NCBI GenBank assembly: GCA_022432975.1
Contig: CM039514.1
Span: 10,694,168-10,758,167 of the forward strand
Origin: Begonia masoniana
Taxonomy: Eukaryota > Streptophyta > Magnoliopsida > Cucurbitales > Begoniaceae
Length of the DNA: 64,000 nucleotides
Direction of reading: 5' to 3'
The position numbers and the translations under genes are program-made. Each line of letters starts with the position of its first letter. Position 1 is the stretch's first letter. The notes beneath the pieces are model-generated. The model saw only the letters and a program-made list of their open reading frames with translations, searched no databases and was not told the DNA's origin. Positions 11,635 through 23,750 of the stretch are shown here, piece after piece.

Positions 11635-12235
11635 GGAATGTAACCGCACCGGGCAGTCAGTCCGTACACCGCACTGTTTACCGGCACGTCACCACCGTAC
11701 CGGTTCCTCCAGGAACGGGGTCCATAAGTCACACCCAAAATCCTCCCCCTCGTATTCCGACTTGAAATGCAACCGCCTGAGACAGTCGGTCGATGCACCC
11801 CGCTGTCAACAGCACGTCGCCACCGCTCCAGCTCGTCCCGGAAACAGGGCCCAGAGTCACATTCCAGCCACTGTCCCGACTCGAGGTGCAACCGCTCAAG
11901 ACAGTCCGTCGATACACCACACTGTCTTTGGCACGTCGCCACCGTCCTAGCTCGTCCCGAAAACGGGGCCCACAGTCACACCCCAGCCCCTGTCTCGACT
12001 TGAAGTGCAACCGCCCGAGACAGTCGGTTGATACACCGCGCTGCCATCGGCACGTCGCCACCGTCCCAGCTCGTCCCGGAAACGGGGCCCACAGTCACAC
12101 CCCAGCCCCTGTCTCGACTCGAAGTGCAACCGCCCGAGACAGTCGGTTGATACACTGCGCTGCCATCGGCACGTCGCCACCGTCCCAGCTCGTCCCGAAA
12201 ACGGGGCCCACAGTCACACCCCAACCCCTGTCTCG
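11635..12235. repeat. 119-bp tandem repeat inside LTR copy 3
   Basis: Same array as at 5850-6455, with the same number of units and order. Overlapping open frames on both strands are products of the repeat. Confidence 0.88.
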
Positions 12236-12319
12236 ACTGTCCACACCGTACCTCACCTCCATTTCTCTACCTCCGTGCTTGAAAACATGCTCAAAACATT
12301 TTGCGTAGCTTTTTAAACA

Positions 12320-13830
12320 TGATGCATGCTGACCATAATCAACTAATTACAACTTCACATACGCATCACAATCAACTAACAACGACTCCACATACGCATC
12401 ACATCACAAACGTGCCTACAACCCATAACGTGCACAAAGCTCACAACTGACGTACAACTCACCCACTGCCTGCATAAGACTCATAACATACGTGCCACTA
12501 ACCCACAACCAGTACAAGACTTGTAACATATTTATCATTAACCCATAACCTGCACAAGACTCATAACATACACACAACTAGCCCACACAAGATTCACAAC
12601 CTGCACAAAACTATCCCACAACCTACACAGGACTCACAACCTACACAACGTGCCCAACTAACGACAGCTTCTCGTCCACATCCGTACCCACAACCCGCCA
12701 CATATGCAAAACTCACAACATACAACGAACAATGACTACACATACACATACGTACATATGGCCACAACACACACAAGACTCACACCCTACACACTATGAC
12801 CAACTATCGACGGCTTCTCGTCCACATCCGTACCCACAACCCGCCACGCATGCAAAACTCACAACATAAAACTAACAATGACTACACATACACATACGTA
12901 AATATGGCCACAACACACACAAGACTCACATCCTACACACTATGACCAACTATCGACGGCTTCTCGTCCACATCCGTACCCACAACCCGCCACGTATGCA
13001 AAACTCACAACATACAACTAACAATGACTACACATACACATACATAAATATGGCCATAACACACACAAGGCTCACCCAACCCACAACCTACGCACAACTG
13101 ACTCTCCACTTACGCACAACTTACCCACAACCCCACCAGACTCACCACCTATGAACAACTGACCAACAACCTACACAATACTTACAACCTACGTACAACT
13201 CACCTACAGCCTGCACAAGACTCATAACATACATACCACTAACCCACAACCAGCACAAGACTCACAACCTACACACAACTAGCCCACAACCTACACAAGA
13301 TTCACAACCTATGCAAAGCTGGCCCACAACCTGCACATAACTCACAACCTACCCACAACTAGCCCACAACCTATACAGAACTCACAACCTATGCAAAGCT
13401 GGCCCACAACCTGCACATGACTCAAAACCTACCCACAACTAGCCCACAACCTACACAGGACTCACAACCTATGCAAAGCTGGCCCACAACCTGCACAAGA
13501 CTCACAACATACCACTAACGACGACTTCACATCCACATCACTTCACGCACGTACCTACGAACTCCAACCTACATTCCATGACCAACTAACGCGACTTCAC
13601 CTCCATATCACATCACACACATACCTATGACTCACAACCTACATACCATGACCAACTAACGATGACTTCACCTCCACATCACATCACATCACACACATAC
13701 CTACGACTCACAACCTGCATACCATGACCAACTAACGAGGACTTCACCTCCACATCACATCACACACGTACCTCTGGCCACCACACACACGTCACATACA
13801 GACCACTCACGGCATACACACAATTCACAA
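12320..13830. repeat. Degenerate CACAACCTACACAAGACTCA array in LTR copy 3
   Basis: Counterpart of 6540-8045. The CGACGGCTTCTCGTCCACAT landmark recurs with the same 146-bp higher-order period near 12660, 12808 and 12953. Confidence 0.85.
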
Positions 13831-15001
13831 CAAGCAAACAACTGTGGTGTAGGCCCTTCTGGGAGACTCTCAATCATTTACACCCACACTACTACTTACC
13901 TGGCGTCCTAGCTCGCTCGGGTTTGGCTCCTAGCGTCACCTACGGCTTCACCTAGCATAATTAAAGTTCACGTTAATACTTAGGCTTAAACTCACCAATT
14001 CAACATGAAACTAATGTTTCTAACTTAACCCGACTCATACCCAACTAAACAAGTCACTAATTTGGTTTGGTTAAAAATCGGCCCGAAACTTCAAATGCGC
14101 GTAACTTTTTCTACGCTTATCGAAATGACTCGATTTTGGTGGCCACTTACTCCTCTAACAACCTAGTTTAACATACCATGAGAGAATTTAAAACGAATAA
14201 TCATAGCAAGGTCAAAACTCAAGAAAACAGAACCGGTTTTTAGGAAATTCCAATTTTCCATTTTTGGTTTTTCAACAAACTCTTTCAATCTATCACCAAT
14301 TCATCACATTCTAACCTATTAAGCATAATTTAAACAAATCCAAGGTTTCCAATTTCAGAACCCGAACCACAGCCCCCACCCCCTCCCTTTCCTCTCGGTT
14401 TCACCCCTGAAATAGGGGTATTTCAGCCACTGAGGATTGCCCATCGCACACCCCAATCCCCCTTATTTTCGTCGCCAAAACAACAAGAAAACTCGGCCAA
14501 CATGCTCCATCAATAAGACCACACCTAGGCCGCGCATAAGAGAGGAAACAGGGAGATGAACTAACCTCTTTCCGTTCGATGCGTGCACGAAATTGAAGGG
14601 GAAGAGTGGGGTTTCAGTTCGCCGGAGGTCGCTCGTCAGAATGGTGGCCGGGATGTCGGGGTTGTCGGAGGAGAATTCCGGCCTCTCTCTCTCGTCGGGG
14701 CTCGGGCTGCAAACAAACTGAATGGCTTCTTCACGAAGCCATTTAGTTTAAAATGTATTTTTATTTTTATTTTTTTTATTTACTTATTTATTTATTCATT
14801 AACTAATTTACTACATTGCCATCGTGTGTTTGAACTTCCGTGTTTCTGTTAAGTTCGCGCCCTCTAAACCTAATCTTTTGGAAAATTCTCTCCCAAATAA
14901 ATTCCTAAGCTTTATTAGGCAAAATAGCCTGTAAAATCTTTCACGGAACCCTAACAGGACTTTAAATTTATTTGGTAAATTTTCTGGGTTATTACAACAA
15001 G

Positions 15002-16332
15002 AATTTATAATATTTCTAGGGTTCCGTCGAATTGCCTAGGTAAATTCATTTCAGAATTTTCTTTTCGACTTTGAAAAGACAAAAACTTAATTTGAATTTT
15101 CGCGTAAACCTATTCTTAACGCCAAATAAATTAATGTTATCTACTTTGCAACAATTTTAATTTATTCAATTACTCATGCATTTTTAATTCCTATTTACCT
15201 ATCAATACAATAGAAATATGTGAAAACAAATTTTTCTATCGACACAATTCGTATTATGCAATAAAAATCATGAGCAATCGTGCAATGAAAAATATGTAGC
15301 ATTCAATAGAACAGAATAGAAACATGTAAAGAGTACTCTCTTGCCTAACCAAGATTAAAAAAATTTAGCTACTAGACATCATAAAATAAAACCCACAGCA
15401 ATAATATTCATAAAAACATAAACAGAAAAGAGAAGAAGAAGAAAGCTAAAAATTGTCGTCAGTTCCCTTGCTGCAGATCCAGAGCTCTCTCCTTGTAGCA
15501 GCGAAAATATATAATCATCCTTCTTTTCTCTCTCCAGTCTGTTCATTTATTTTCTCTTTCTAATCCTCTGATTCCCTTAAACAACGGCTTATCATTATGA
15601 TAAAATCTTCTTAATTTGCTCTCTTTTGTCGTCCACTCTTTTAAGTCGTCCGTTGCTTTGTCTATGTTGCTCTGTCATCCGATTGTATTTTATGCAGCTC
15701 TGTCATCCGATTGCTGTTTTGTCATCCGTTTTCTGTCATCCCTTCCTCTATTTGTCGACTACCATCCGATTGCTGCTCTGTCATCCGATTGTCATTTGTC
15801 ATCCATTTTCTGTTTGTTGACTACCATCCGATTTTATCTACCACTTTTTGTTCTTAGTCATCCGATTTTATCTACCGTTTCTGTCATCCGATTTTATCTA
15901 CCGTTTATGTCATCCTGATTGGCCTCCTTTCTCTCTCTTCCGATTCTGAATCATTTTTCAACCAAAATTTCTCCCTTTTCTCCTTGATTTATGTCCTTCA
16001 TTTTTTGTAACAATAATCTCCTTTATTGATTTATTCGAAATTTCCATAATCTTCACCCCTTTTGATTTGCTTCTATATTAAAGCACCAATCTTTCCTTTT
16101 GTATTTTTCTGCTAATAAATCTGCATTCAAATACAAAATTCGAATTAGTGATAAAAATCTGCTTTTGTTAGAGAATATGTATGAAATACGTTAAATTCAA
16201 CCAATCTCTTGATACTGCAGCATCTTGCAGCAATTAAAGTAAATTTTACCAATTTTTTTCTACATTCACTCAAATCATATAAGTTCTATCAATTAAAAAT
16301 AATATAAAATAACTCTAATTTAAGAGTTATCA
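15002..16332 (-). mobile_element. 3' LTR of the Athila-like element, right piece
   Basis: Resumes the LTR after the Tekay-type insertion and closely matches 25990-27286. It ends in AGAGTTATCA at 16332 (minus-strand start TGATAACTCT). It includes an array of GTCATCCGATT units at about 15655-15925, whose open frames are not genes. Confidence 0.9.
15655..15925. repeat. GTCATCCGATT motif array in the Athila LTR
   Basis: Roughly a dozen copies of GTCATCCGATT or GACTACCATCCGATT with short spacers. The same array is present in the other LTR at about 26640-26885 with small differences, so it predates this insertion. Confidence 0.85.
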
Positions 16333-16348
16333 AATACCCCCAAACTTG
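16333..16348 (-). other. Polypurine tract of the Athila-like element
   Basis: On the minus strand CAAGTTTGGGGGTATT lies directly before the LTR start TGATAACTC. CAAGTTTGGGGG is the usual Athila-type plus-strand priming site. Confidence 0.85.
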
Positions 16349-17590
16349 AACTATTACTCGTCCTTGAGTGATGCAGAACAAGAATAAATTCTTAAGGTAA
16401 CATTAACATAACTTAGTAATTTCTAAAATATTTCGTAACTTGTAAATTATTAAAAAAAATTTCACTATCACAAATAAAAGCAATCAATATAGATTTAATC
16501 CCCAATAAACTAATTTTCAAAGTGTGTGCGCGCTCAAACTCCTCTTAAATTGCTAAGTTCAACCATCAACACTAAACATCACAATACATATCCTAGGATG
16601 TCAACTTTTTAATGTCCTTCCTAAATACATTAGCTTTCAAAGATTCTTCTTCTTTCTTTTATTTTTTTATTATTTTTTAAATAAGTGAGGGGGATATATA
16701 ATAATAATAATTTTTTTTTTTACATTGACTTTATTTATAACTCACACTACCTTTTTTTTACGCGATTGCCAAAATTGGTGATAAAGTTCCGCCCCCTTTT
16801 TCCCGTTTCTCCAATGTGTCACGTCAAGATATATTACGCATATCAAATAGAGAGGATATAGGCCAATAACATAATGCAAACGGAGTTCCTCCCAAAGTTC
16901 CTCCAATTTATTTCTACCCATCAAGTGTCCAAAAGGCTCACTCGAAATTGAAAGTAGATTAGGAAATTGCATTTATTTATTTTTATATATAACCCCGAAA
17001 CTTAGTATTTATTATATGTTTTTATTTTATATATTTTTTAGAAGAAGTCTTTCATTGTTAATTTCTTTCATTAAACACTAAATTATTGACACCTAGATAT
17101 AATTGTAATGTCTAGTAAGGATGATATTCTTAAGAAATCAAAAGGAGTTTGTGTGTTAGGAACAACTAAGCTTATGAGAATAAATTTTAATTAATTTCTA
17201 ATGGTGTGTGATAATGACATTATTCAATAACTTACTGAATTAGGAGATATTAGAAAATTGTATTGTTATTCATCATTTTGTTTTCGGAGACTAAACAGAA
17301 CAAAGAACTAAACAAACTTAAGTAGAAAACTAAACAGGATTAAACAGCCAAAAATTAAGTTCTCTTCTACCCTTACCCATTTTCTTACCTGCAAACTTAA
17401 CAATTGGCAGTGTCCCCAGTGCCAAACAAAATGAAATGCGAACAAAAAGAGGGGGAAAGAACTTCCCTGGGTAATTATGCTCCTGTGCCTGATTTGGAGT
17501 CCGAGTTCTGGAGCAACAGTGTGGGAAAACGAGGAAAGATTGATTGGGGCTCATCAGCAGACCTTGTCAAACTTGCTGCCAATGCTTTAT
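16349..17590. other. Non-coding 3' region of the Athila-like element
   Basis: AT-rich sequence between the extra ORF and the polypurine tract. Small frames at 16742-16972 and 17330-17601 have no recognisable motif. I see nothing else in it. Confidence 0.6.
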
Positions 17591-17591
17591 C

Positions 17592-18656
17592 TCAGAGGTA
17601 ACTGTAGCGCCAGAAGATTTTACTCTTGCGCTTTAGACTCTTCAGGGATTCTGACATCCGATGTTGTTGAATCTCCTGAATATGAAGTTTGTGCTTCACT
17701 GCCTCATTGTCATGTTTGTGCCATTCTATTTTGGTGTGCAAAAGCTCATCAAGTACTTGCTGCTGGAAATTGCTGCTGCTGGATGATGCTGCTGCTGTGT
17801 TCGTAGCATTTGGATGGTGGCGTGGTTCTTCTTTCTCATCAGTGCCCTCTCCCTCTGTTTTATTGAGAGCAATTCTTTTCACTACTAATGGGGTGATGCC
17901 TGGTGCAGGAGCAAGCTTCTCTTCCTGTTCATCGTATATTACTCCAGCAAGCTCACACAAACCTGATATCAGAGAAGGAAATAAAAAACTGCCCCATTGG
18001 CTTCAATGCATTAGCACATATATTTCTATATATAATTGTACCAATATTAATGCGTTTCCCAGTTAAAATACAGTAAATCAAAACTGCGCATTCCCTGACC
18101 ACATGCTGTCCATGGGTGGAAGGAAATATTCTGCTCTTAAGAAAGTGGTACCTTTGCTGCTGGTACTAATGTAATTCGAGGGAGGGAGAATGATCTGTTT
18201 TAGAGACAGCCCATTCCGTCTCTGGTTCTGCAATTTCTTTAGCACAGCCCACAAAAATGGTGGTGACAGATTGTCAGCATGGGCGTAAAATTCATCGTCC
18301 ACCTCTTCCAGATTATAAAAAGAGTTCATAACTTCGGGCAAGATTTGTACCTTTTGATTTCAGACTCTTACCCGCAAAGGTAACTCCCCCTTGAAATTGG
18401 CATAAAACTCGCGAACTAAATTCATGATGACTGCTTCCTGCCGTGAGCAGAATCTTGCCCAATTGCGTTCTTGGATAACGGAGGTAACGTACGTCGGGTA
18501 TTTGGCAAAGACGCCCTCCGTAGCAACAAAGCCCTTTTCTGCTGCAAAGCTTTTCTGCTGCATTCGTTGCTCGTGGCGAAGCTGAGCTGCTTCAGATATG
18601 AATCGTGGTTGAGTGGCCTGCTCGGCATCTTTCTTACCAGAACTCTTTGACCACAT
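17592..18656 (-). pseudogene. Extra ORF downstream of pol (putative plant transposon protein domain)
   Basis: Broken minus-strand ORF in the position where Athila elements carry their second (env-like) gene. It starts at MWSKSSGKK (18656), just after CTCCGTTTTCAG, a good splice acceptor. The first part has QPRFISEAAQLRHEQRM, VIQERNWARFC and VREFYANFKG, which I recognise as the putative plant transposon protein domain common in retroelement ORFs. A TGA near 18361 interrupts it, then the same frame continues through MNSFYNLEEVDDEF to 18078. A further piece with GLCELAGVIYDEQEEKLAP (17960 down) belongs to the same domain's C-terminal half, followed by a Ser/Gln-rich helical tail. Stops make it a pseudogene. 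Function unknown. Confidence 0.7.
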
Positions 18657-18682
18657 GTTGTATTCTGAAAACGGAGAGGGAA

Positions 18683-20267
18683 TGTCAAGAGAGATAGATC
18701 GGGTATGAATTTAATTAGATAAAGCATTAATTGAGAAGATATGAAGTTGGATTTCATTTGGAAATCAATATATATTGAGGATTATAGACAATTGAAGAAA
18801 AGATCAGAGTTTTCGTTCAAGTTTATTTGGATCAATAAGAAGTATATCAATTGTAGAGGATGAAATAAATTGACAGTTTGGAGTAATTTCTTCTTGGCCT
18901 AGCATTAGAGGTTAAATTATTGAGACTATTGTTGATCCAATTTAGGTCAAGAGTCTTAAATCTGAGAATTTCCTTCTGGATGGCAGATTAGAGTGACTAA
19001 TATTTGAAAAAAAAAACAAGGATAAATAGAGTTGAAAAAGAAGCAATGAGTAGTGTTTTATAGAAAAGGTTTAGGTTGTGAGATTGTAGGCCGGAAGGAT
19101 GTATGTTTTGGATTATGGACAAGGTTACATTTCTTTGGCTATTGAAAGGATTTATCGGATTAGATGTTACTATGGATAGAATGATAGTCTTTACTAATAA
19201 TCTGTCCATAAAGATTGATACTATAAGAAACTTAGCAAAATATTGATATAGACCTTAGGAAGGGAATGTAAATGGAGAATGTCCGTGGGAGTGTGCTAGC
19301 GCAGTCGGTGCGATTTTGACCCGTGGGAACCGATGGATAAGTATTTCGGGATTTTGGTATGTTAGATATAGACGATATAGAAAATGGTATAGAAAACTCA
19401 TTCAGAGTGATTGGTAACTGGATTAAGGATATCGGTGTTTTGATGATTTGGATAGTTTTATGAACAAGTGTATAAATAGTCTATTTTGATGGTTATACAG
19501 ATGGGTTCACCATTGGACGAGTTTTATGTCTTTTCGTTGCTTTGTTGATATTGATGAAATAGATTAGACTTTGATGCTTTAATATGGATGATTTTTTTTA
19601 GATTGTGCATGGATACGCTCGAGTTTTAGAGTTATCCATGCAGTTAGTTTTCGTAGATTTTATCACTTTTTCGAATACGTTCTAGGCTACGTTTCAAATT
19701 TTGTTTTAGGCAATTGATGAAATAGAGAAACGTATGAGGGTTGAAGTGTTTTATGTTGAATTGTTGTTAGGCGTTGATGGATGAAGAGAGAAAAGGGAAG
19801 GGGAGGAATTTGTGAAGTGTGTGTGTGATGTAATGCAGGGAGAAAGAAGAAAAGAAGGCAGCTCTCTAGATTTCGAAATCCAGAGAGTTTGCCGATCAAT
19901 CGCCTAGGAGGGCGATCGATCGGCAAACTTGCTGGCTAAGCGCTCTAGTTTTTCCAGAGTGTTAGCCGATTGATCGGTTGAAATGGCCGATCGATCGGCT
20001 GTTGAAGTTTTTAGGCAAGCGTTCTGGAAATTTCAGAACGCTGGCCGATTGATTGGCTATTGATAAATAGGCAATTATGCCATTTTGGCTGAAACCGAGT
20101 CACTGGCCAATGTTTTTCCTATTGTATACATGCTTCTTTATGTAATTTTCTGACAATTTCAATAACCAGAGACTTCGATTAAGGGTTTTAAAAGTCAAAT
20201 TTACTTAATGTTTAAAAATGAAAAATTTTACGGGAATTGTAAGGTATAGGAAATAATGGATGTTACA
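18683..20267. mobile_element. LTR-like insertion block in the Athila 3' region
   Basis: Non-coding block ending in GGATGTTACA at 20267, with a possible start TGTCAAGAGAG at 18683. It contains GCATGGATA...TTATCCATGC (about 19608-19643), which resembles 58271-58310 in the solo LTR at 57031. It also contains a GCGATTTTGACCCG phrase like that near 1750, and palindrome cluster 3. No clear target duplication was found, so the borders are approximate. Confidence 0.5.
19891..20058. repeat. GATCGATC palindrome cluster 3
   Basis: Copies at 19891 (GCCGATCAATCGCC), 19911 (GGCGATCGATCGGC), 19964 (AGCCGATTGATCGG), 19985 (GGCCGATCGATCGGCT) and 20043 (GGCCGATTGATTGGCT). They lie 210-380 bp from the block end at 20267. 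Confidence 0.88.
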
Positions 20268-20749
20268 GGAGGATTGCTGCAGCGGGGCTAGAGCTTCGAG
20301 AGAGAAAAGTAGCAATCTGAAAATTCGAAAGAGAGAGAAAATTTTTTTATGAAGGTAGACAATTAAATAATTAGAAAATTTCTAATTATTTAATATTAAT
20401 TCACCATTTTGTTTTTTTTATATATCTGATCGGTAAGGTAAACATTTTAAACTTTAAATTAAAAGTGAAAGAAAATAATTAGATAACAGAAGTTATTACA
20501 CCTAAACATTTTATTTTGATTATATGTGATGCTACAGCAAACGTCGTAGCATCACCATTATTTTAGACAAAAACTGAAATAAAAATAAAATGACAATAAA
20601 AAGAAAGGATACTAGATATTGGGTTGTCTCCGAATAAGTGCTTGATTTTACAGTCATCAGCCTGACTTCTCCATATATCAAGATTCTTTGCTGTCCTCAA
20701 GAGTAATTGAGGTAATTTCTGTCAATATTTCTCTATGATAAAGTTTTAC
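20268..20749. other. Non-coding stretch 3' of pol
   Basis: AT-rich sequence between the integrase C-terminus and the LTR-like block. It shows no frame and no motif beyond purine-rich runs near 20300-20340. Confidence 0.6.
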
Positions 20750-21889
20750 TCACTGACCATTCACCTTGAAATTTCTACCATTCTTTTCATCAAATAATTC
20801 CAGTGTACCATATGGGAATATTTCCATGATTTCAAATGGTCCAGACCATTTAGATTTAAGTTTACCTGGAAACAGCTTCATTCTTGAGTTGAAGAGTAAC
20901 ACATTTTGTCCTTTCTCAAAAACTCTTTGTTGAATTTTTTTATCATGCCATTTTTTTACTTTCTCTTTATAAATCCTTGAATTTTCGTAAGCTGTCATTC
21001 TCAATTCTTCTAACTCTTGCAACTGCAAGAACTGATTCCTTCCTACTTGCTGTAAATCCAAGTTCAACATTTTCAATGCTTGGAAGGCCTTGTGTTCTAA
21101 CTCTACAAGGTAGATGGCAAGCTTTTCCATAAATTCTGTTGAATAGAGTAGATGCCCAGAGGAGTTTTAAATGCTATTTTGTACGCCCATAATGCATAGT
21201 CTAACTTCTGTGACCAGTCTTTCCTATTCGAATTTACTACCTTCTCTAGAATTCGCTTTACTTCCCTGTTAGATACTTTTGCTTGGCTATTACTCTGAGG
21301 ATGGTATGTTGTAGTCACCTTGTATCTAACTCCATATTTACTCAATAACCCAGTGAATGCTCTGTTGCAAAAATGAGATCCGCCATCATTGATAATCGCT
21401 CTGAAAGTTCCAAGCCTTGTGAAAATATTTTTCTGCAAAAACTTCAGAACACTCTTCCCTTCATTGTTTGGCAGTGCTGCAGCTTCTACCCATTTAGAAA
21501 CATAATCAACAGCCAGAAGTATGTATTTGTTTCCATGAGATGCTAGGAAAGGTCCCATGAAGTCCATTTCCCAGACATCAAAGACTTTCATCTCCAAGAT
21601 GTTGGTCAGGCTGCTCATGTTTTCTTGATATATTCCCTGTTCTTTGACATCTGTCACAGTTTTGAACAAAATTGTTAGCATCTTTAAAGAGTGTAGGCCA
21701 GTACAAACCTGATTGCAAAACTTTTGCTGCCGTACGTGTTCCTCTGTAGTGGCCTCCGTATGATGCTGCATGGCATTGCTGCAGCACTTGCTCCATTTCC
21801 TCCTCTGGTATACATCTTCTCAACAACTGATCCGCACACTGTTTGAAGAGGAATGGCTCATCCCAAAAGTATTGCTTCACATCTTTCAA
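20750..21889 (-). pseudogene. Integrase region of the Athila-like pol
   Basis: Three overlapping minus-strand frames. 21889-21578 holds the H2C2 zinc-binding domain ([19 protein letters not shown] then [10 protein letters not shown]). 21771-21103 holds the catalytic core, with [28 protein letters not shown], an [11 protein letters not shown] motif and a REVKRILEK motif consistent with the D-D-E triad. 21130-20750 is the C-terminal domain (NSRMKLFPGKLKSKWSGPF). At least two frameshifts separate them (about 21600 and 21115), so no single protein can be read. Confidence 0.9.
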
Positions 21890-22017
21890 GAACTTCCTTT
21901 TCTGCTGATAATCTCAGTCGAAAGGGATGATATCACTCACAATATAATTAACAAAGTCTGCATACCAAGTTTCAACATTTGTTCATCTGGGAATGTTTGC
22001 TTGATACTTTCTCCGAG

Positions 22018-22584
22018 TTACTGTTCGCTCACATTTCCCAGTCTAGATAAATTATCTGCAACTTGGTTTTCGCATCTCTTTCTATCACAGATTTCTAGAT
22101 CAAACTCCTGAAGCAGTAGCACCCAGTGGATTAGTCTTTGTTTAGCATCCTTCTTAGCAATCAAGTACTTGATTGCTACATGATCAGTGTATACAATAAC
22201 CTTGGTTGCTATCAGATATGCTCTAAACTTATCGAATGCAAACACCACTGCTAAAAGTTCTTTTTCTGTAGTTCTGTAATTCTTTTGAGCTTCATTTAGA
22301 GTCTTGCTGGCATAATAAATGGAATAAAATACTTTGTCTTTCTTCTGTCCCAACACTGCTCCTATAGCATAATCACTTGCATCGCACATCAGAATAAACG
22401 GTGAAGTCCAATCAAGTGCTGCTATTACAGGTGCGGTGATCAACTTTTGCTTCAACAAATTGAAAGCTTCCAGGCAGTCTCTGTCAAAATTAAAGGAAGT
22501 GTTCTGCTCCAATAACATGCATAGCAGTTTAGAAATTTTTGAGAAGTCTTTAATAAAGTGGTGATAGAATCCCACATGTCCCAA
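22018..22584 (-). pseudogene. RNase H region of the Athila-like pol
   Basis: Minus-strand frame with the RT connection ([16 protein letters not shown]) and RNase H. Active-site segments are [32 protein letters not shown] and [11 protein letters not shown]. The domain itself looks well preserved. It overlaps the RT frame by 35 bp in a different frame, so a frameshift lies near 22560. Confidence 0.92.
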
Positions 22585-23236
22585 AAAATTTCTGATTCCC
22601 CTTTACTGTTTTCAGTGGTGGCAGTTTTTCAATGATCTCCACCTTGGCTTTATCTACTTCCAATCCTTTCTCTGAAACTCGATGTCCAAGCACTATTCCT
22701 TTTGAACCATGAAATGGCATTTCTCTCAGAGGGAAATGATCGATAAAGGGCAGAGGAAAATGATCTTTACATGTGGCTTTATTTAGTTTTCTGTAGTCCA
22801 TGCAAATCCTCCATCCTGTTACAGTCCTCGTAGGTATTAGTTCATTTTTTTCATTAACCACCACAGTTGTTCCTCCTTTCTTTGGGACGCATTGGACTGG
22901 GCTAATCCAAGAGCTGTTTGAAATAAGGTAGATGATACCAGCGTCCAGCCACTTCAGAATCTCCTTTTTAACCATTTCCTTCATTACGGGGTTTAGCCTT
23001 CTCTGTTGCTCTATCGATGCACTATATCCTTCTTCTAATAATATTTTGTGCATGCAAATACTCGGACTAATCCCTTTTATATCCTTTACTGTCCATGCAA
23101 GAGTCTGTTTATAACTTTTTAGAACATGTAATAACTCTTTCTCTTGCTTGGTTGATAAAGCTGCTGAAATAACCACAGGAAGGGTATCTTTGAGTCCAAG
23201 GAATGCATACTTTAGGTGAGAAGATAACTGTTTCAA
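22550..23236 (-). pseudogene. Reverse transcriptase of the Athila-like pol, catalytic core deleted
   Basis: The N-terminal part is present: SSWISPVQCVPKKGG, then GWRICMDYRKLNKATCKDHFPLPFID. The frame then runs at once into HFPLREMPFHGSKGIVLGHRVS. The palm motif with the YMDD/FMDD-type aspartates, normally between these points, is missing. The two sides share a CATTT-CC-CTCTG-like microhomology. The deletion keeps the frame, so it is easy to overlook. This element could not copy itself even if the frameshifts were absent. Confidence 0.9.
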
Positions 23237-23420
23237 CTCTAGTGTTGGTGTCTCTTCACTCGATGGCTGAAGAATTTATGGGCTATCTTCTGTTTTGATT
23301 AGTGTCTCAAACTGCCTTTTATAGCTTCGATAGAGTTGCTTTGCTTCTTCTATTTCTTTTTCTTTTGATACACTGAAACAATCTTCTTCATCATAGGGAC
23401 ACTTCATGGCTTTCAAAACA

Positions 23421-23750
23421 TTAAAGGTGACTTGTTGATCGTTTCATGATGAGTTCACCTTTTTGCACGTCAATCAGGGTTCTTCCAGTAGCTAAGAAGA
23501 GTCTTCCTAGAATGATAGGTACCTCACGGTCAGCTTCATAATCTAGTATAATAAAGCCTGCTGGAAAAATTAACTTGTCTATTTTTACAAGGACGTCTTC
23601 TATATTTCCTTGTGGATGAGTTAGCAAGCGATCAGCAAGTTCCAGAGTCACGATCGTGGGTCGAACCTCTCTTATTCCCAGTTTCTTGAAAATCGACATG
23701 GGCATCAGATTAATACTTGCTCCTAGGTCGCATAGAGCTCTATCGTGCAT
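23421..23750 (-). pseudogene. Aspartic protease region of the Athila-like element
   Basis: Contains ALCDLGASINLMPMSIFKKL, the Athila-type retropepsin active-site segment, then FPAGFIILDYEAD and VPIILGRLFLATGR, the flap and the conserved hydrophobic-hydrophobic-GR region. It overlaps the upstream gag-side frame by 28 bp. The stretch 23237-23420 joins it to RT without a clean frame. Confidence 0.88.

Larger units (their letters stand above)
5192..14996 (-). mobile_element. Tekay-type non-autonomous element: LTR-int-LTR-int-LTR array
   Basis: Three LTR copies (5192-9214, 9465-10725, 10978-14996) alternate with two 250-bp internal segments. Each LTR ends in TG...CA (plus-strand TGTAACGCCCC to GGTTATTACA). 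On the minus strand each internal piece starts with a TGGTATCAGAGC primer-binding site and ends with an AAGGGGGGAGGA-type purine tract, with no gag or pol between. The flanking ACAAC/ACAAG pair and the uninterrupted homologue at 25960-25995 prove insertion into the Athila LTR. The array is best explained by unequal recombination between LTRs of a single insertion. The middle LTR has lost about 2.76 kb. Confidence 0.88.
10978..14996 (-). mobile_element. Tekay-type LTR copy 3 (4019 bp)
   Basis: Full-length partner of copy 1, differing by scattered substitutions and small indels. It carries the same 119-bp array (about 11635-12235), the short CACAACCTACAC array (about 12320-13830), the ACTTACCTGG box (about 13892) and the hairpin (14716-14748). 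It ends in GGTTATTACA, followed by the target duplication ACAAG. Confidence 0.88.

Noticed and set aside
8824..14852. Small frame conserved in three LTR copies (starting near FSSPEVARQNGG)
   Set aside because: Present at 8824, 10308 and 14583 simply because the LTR copies are recent duplicates. It contains the hairpin and runs into a TTTA repeat; no known domain.
15616..15918. 100-codon frame in the Athila LTR
   Set aside because: Made of the GTCATCCGATT array; the matching frame at 26593 has different length and ends.
18683..20267. Confident solo LTR call
   Set aside because: The end TGTTACA is convincing, but the bases next to the proposed borders (GGGAA and GGAGG) do not form a target duplication, so the borders remain approximate.
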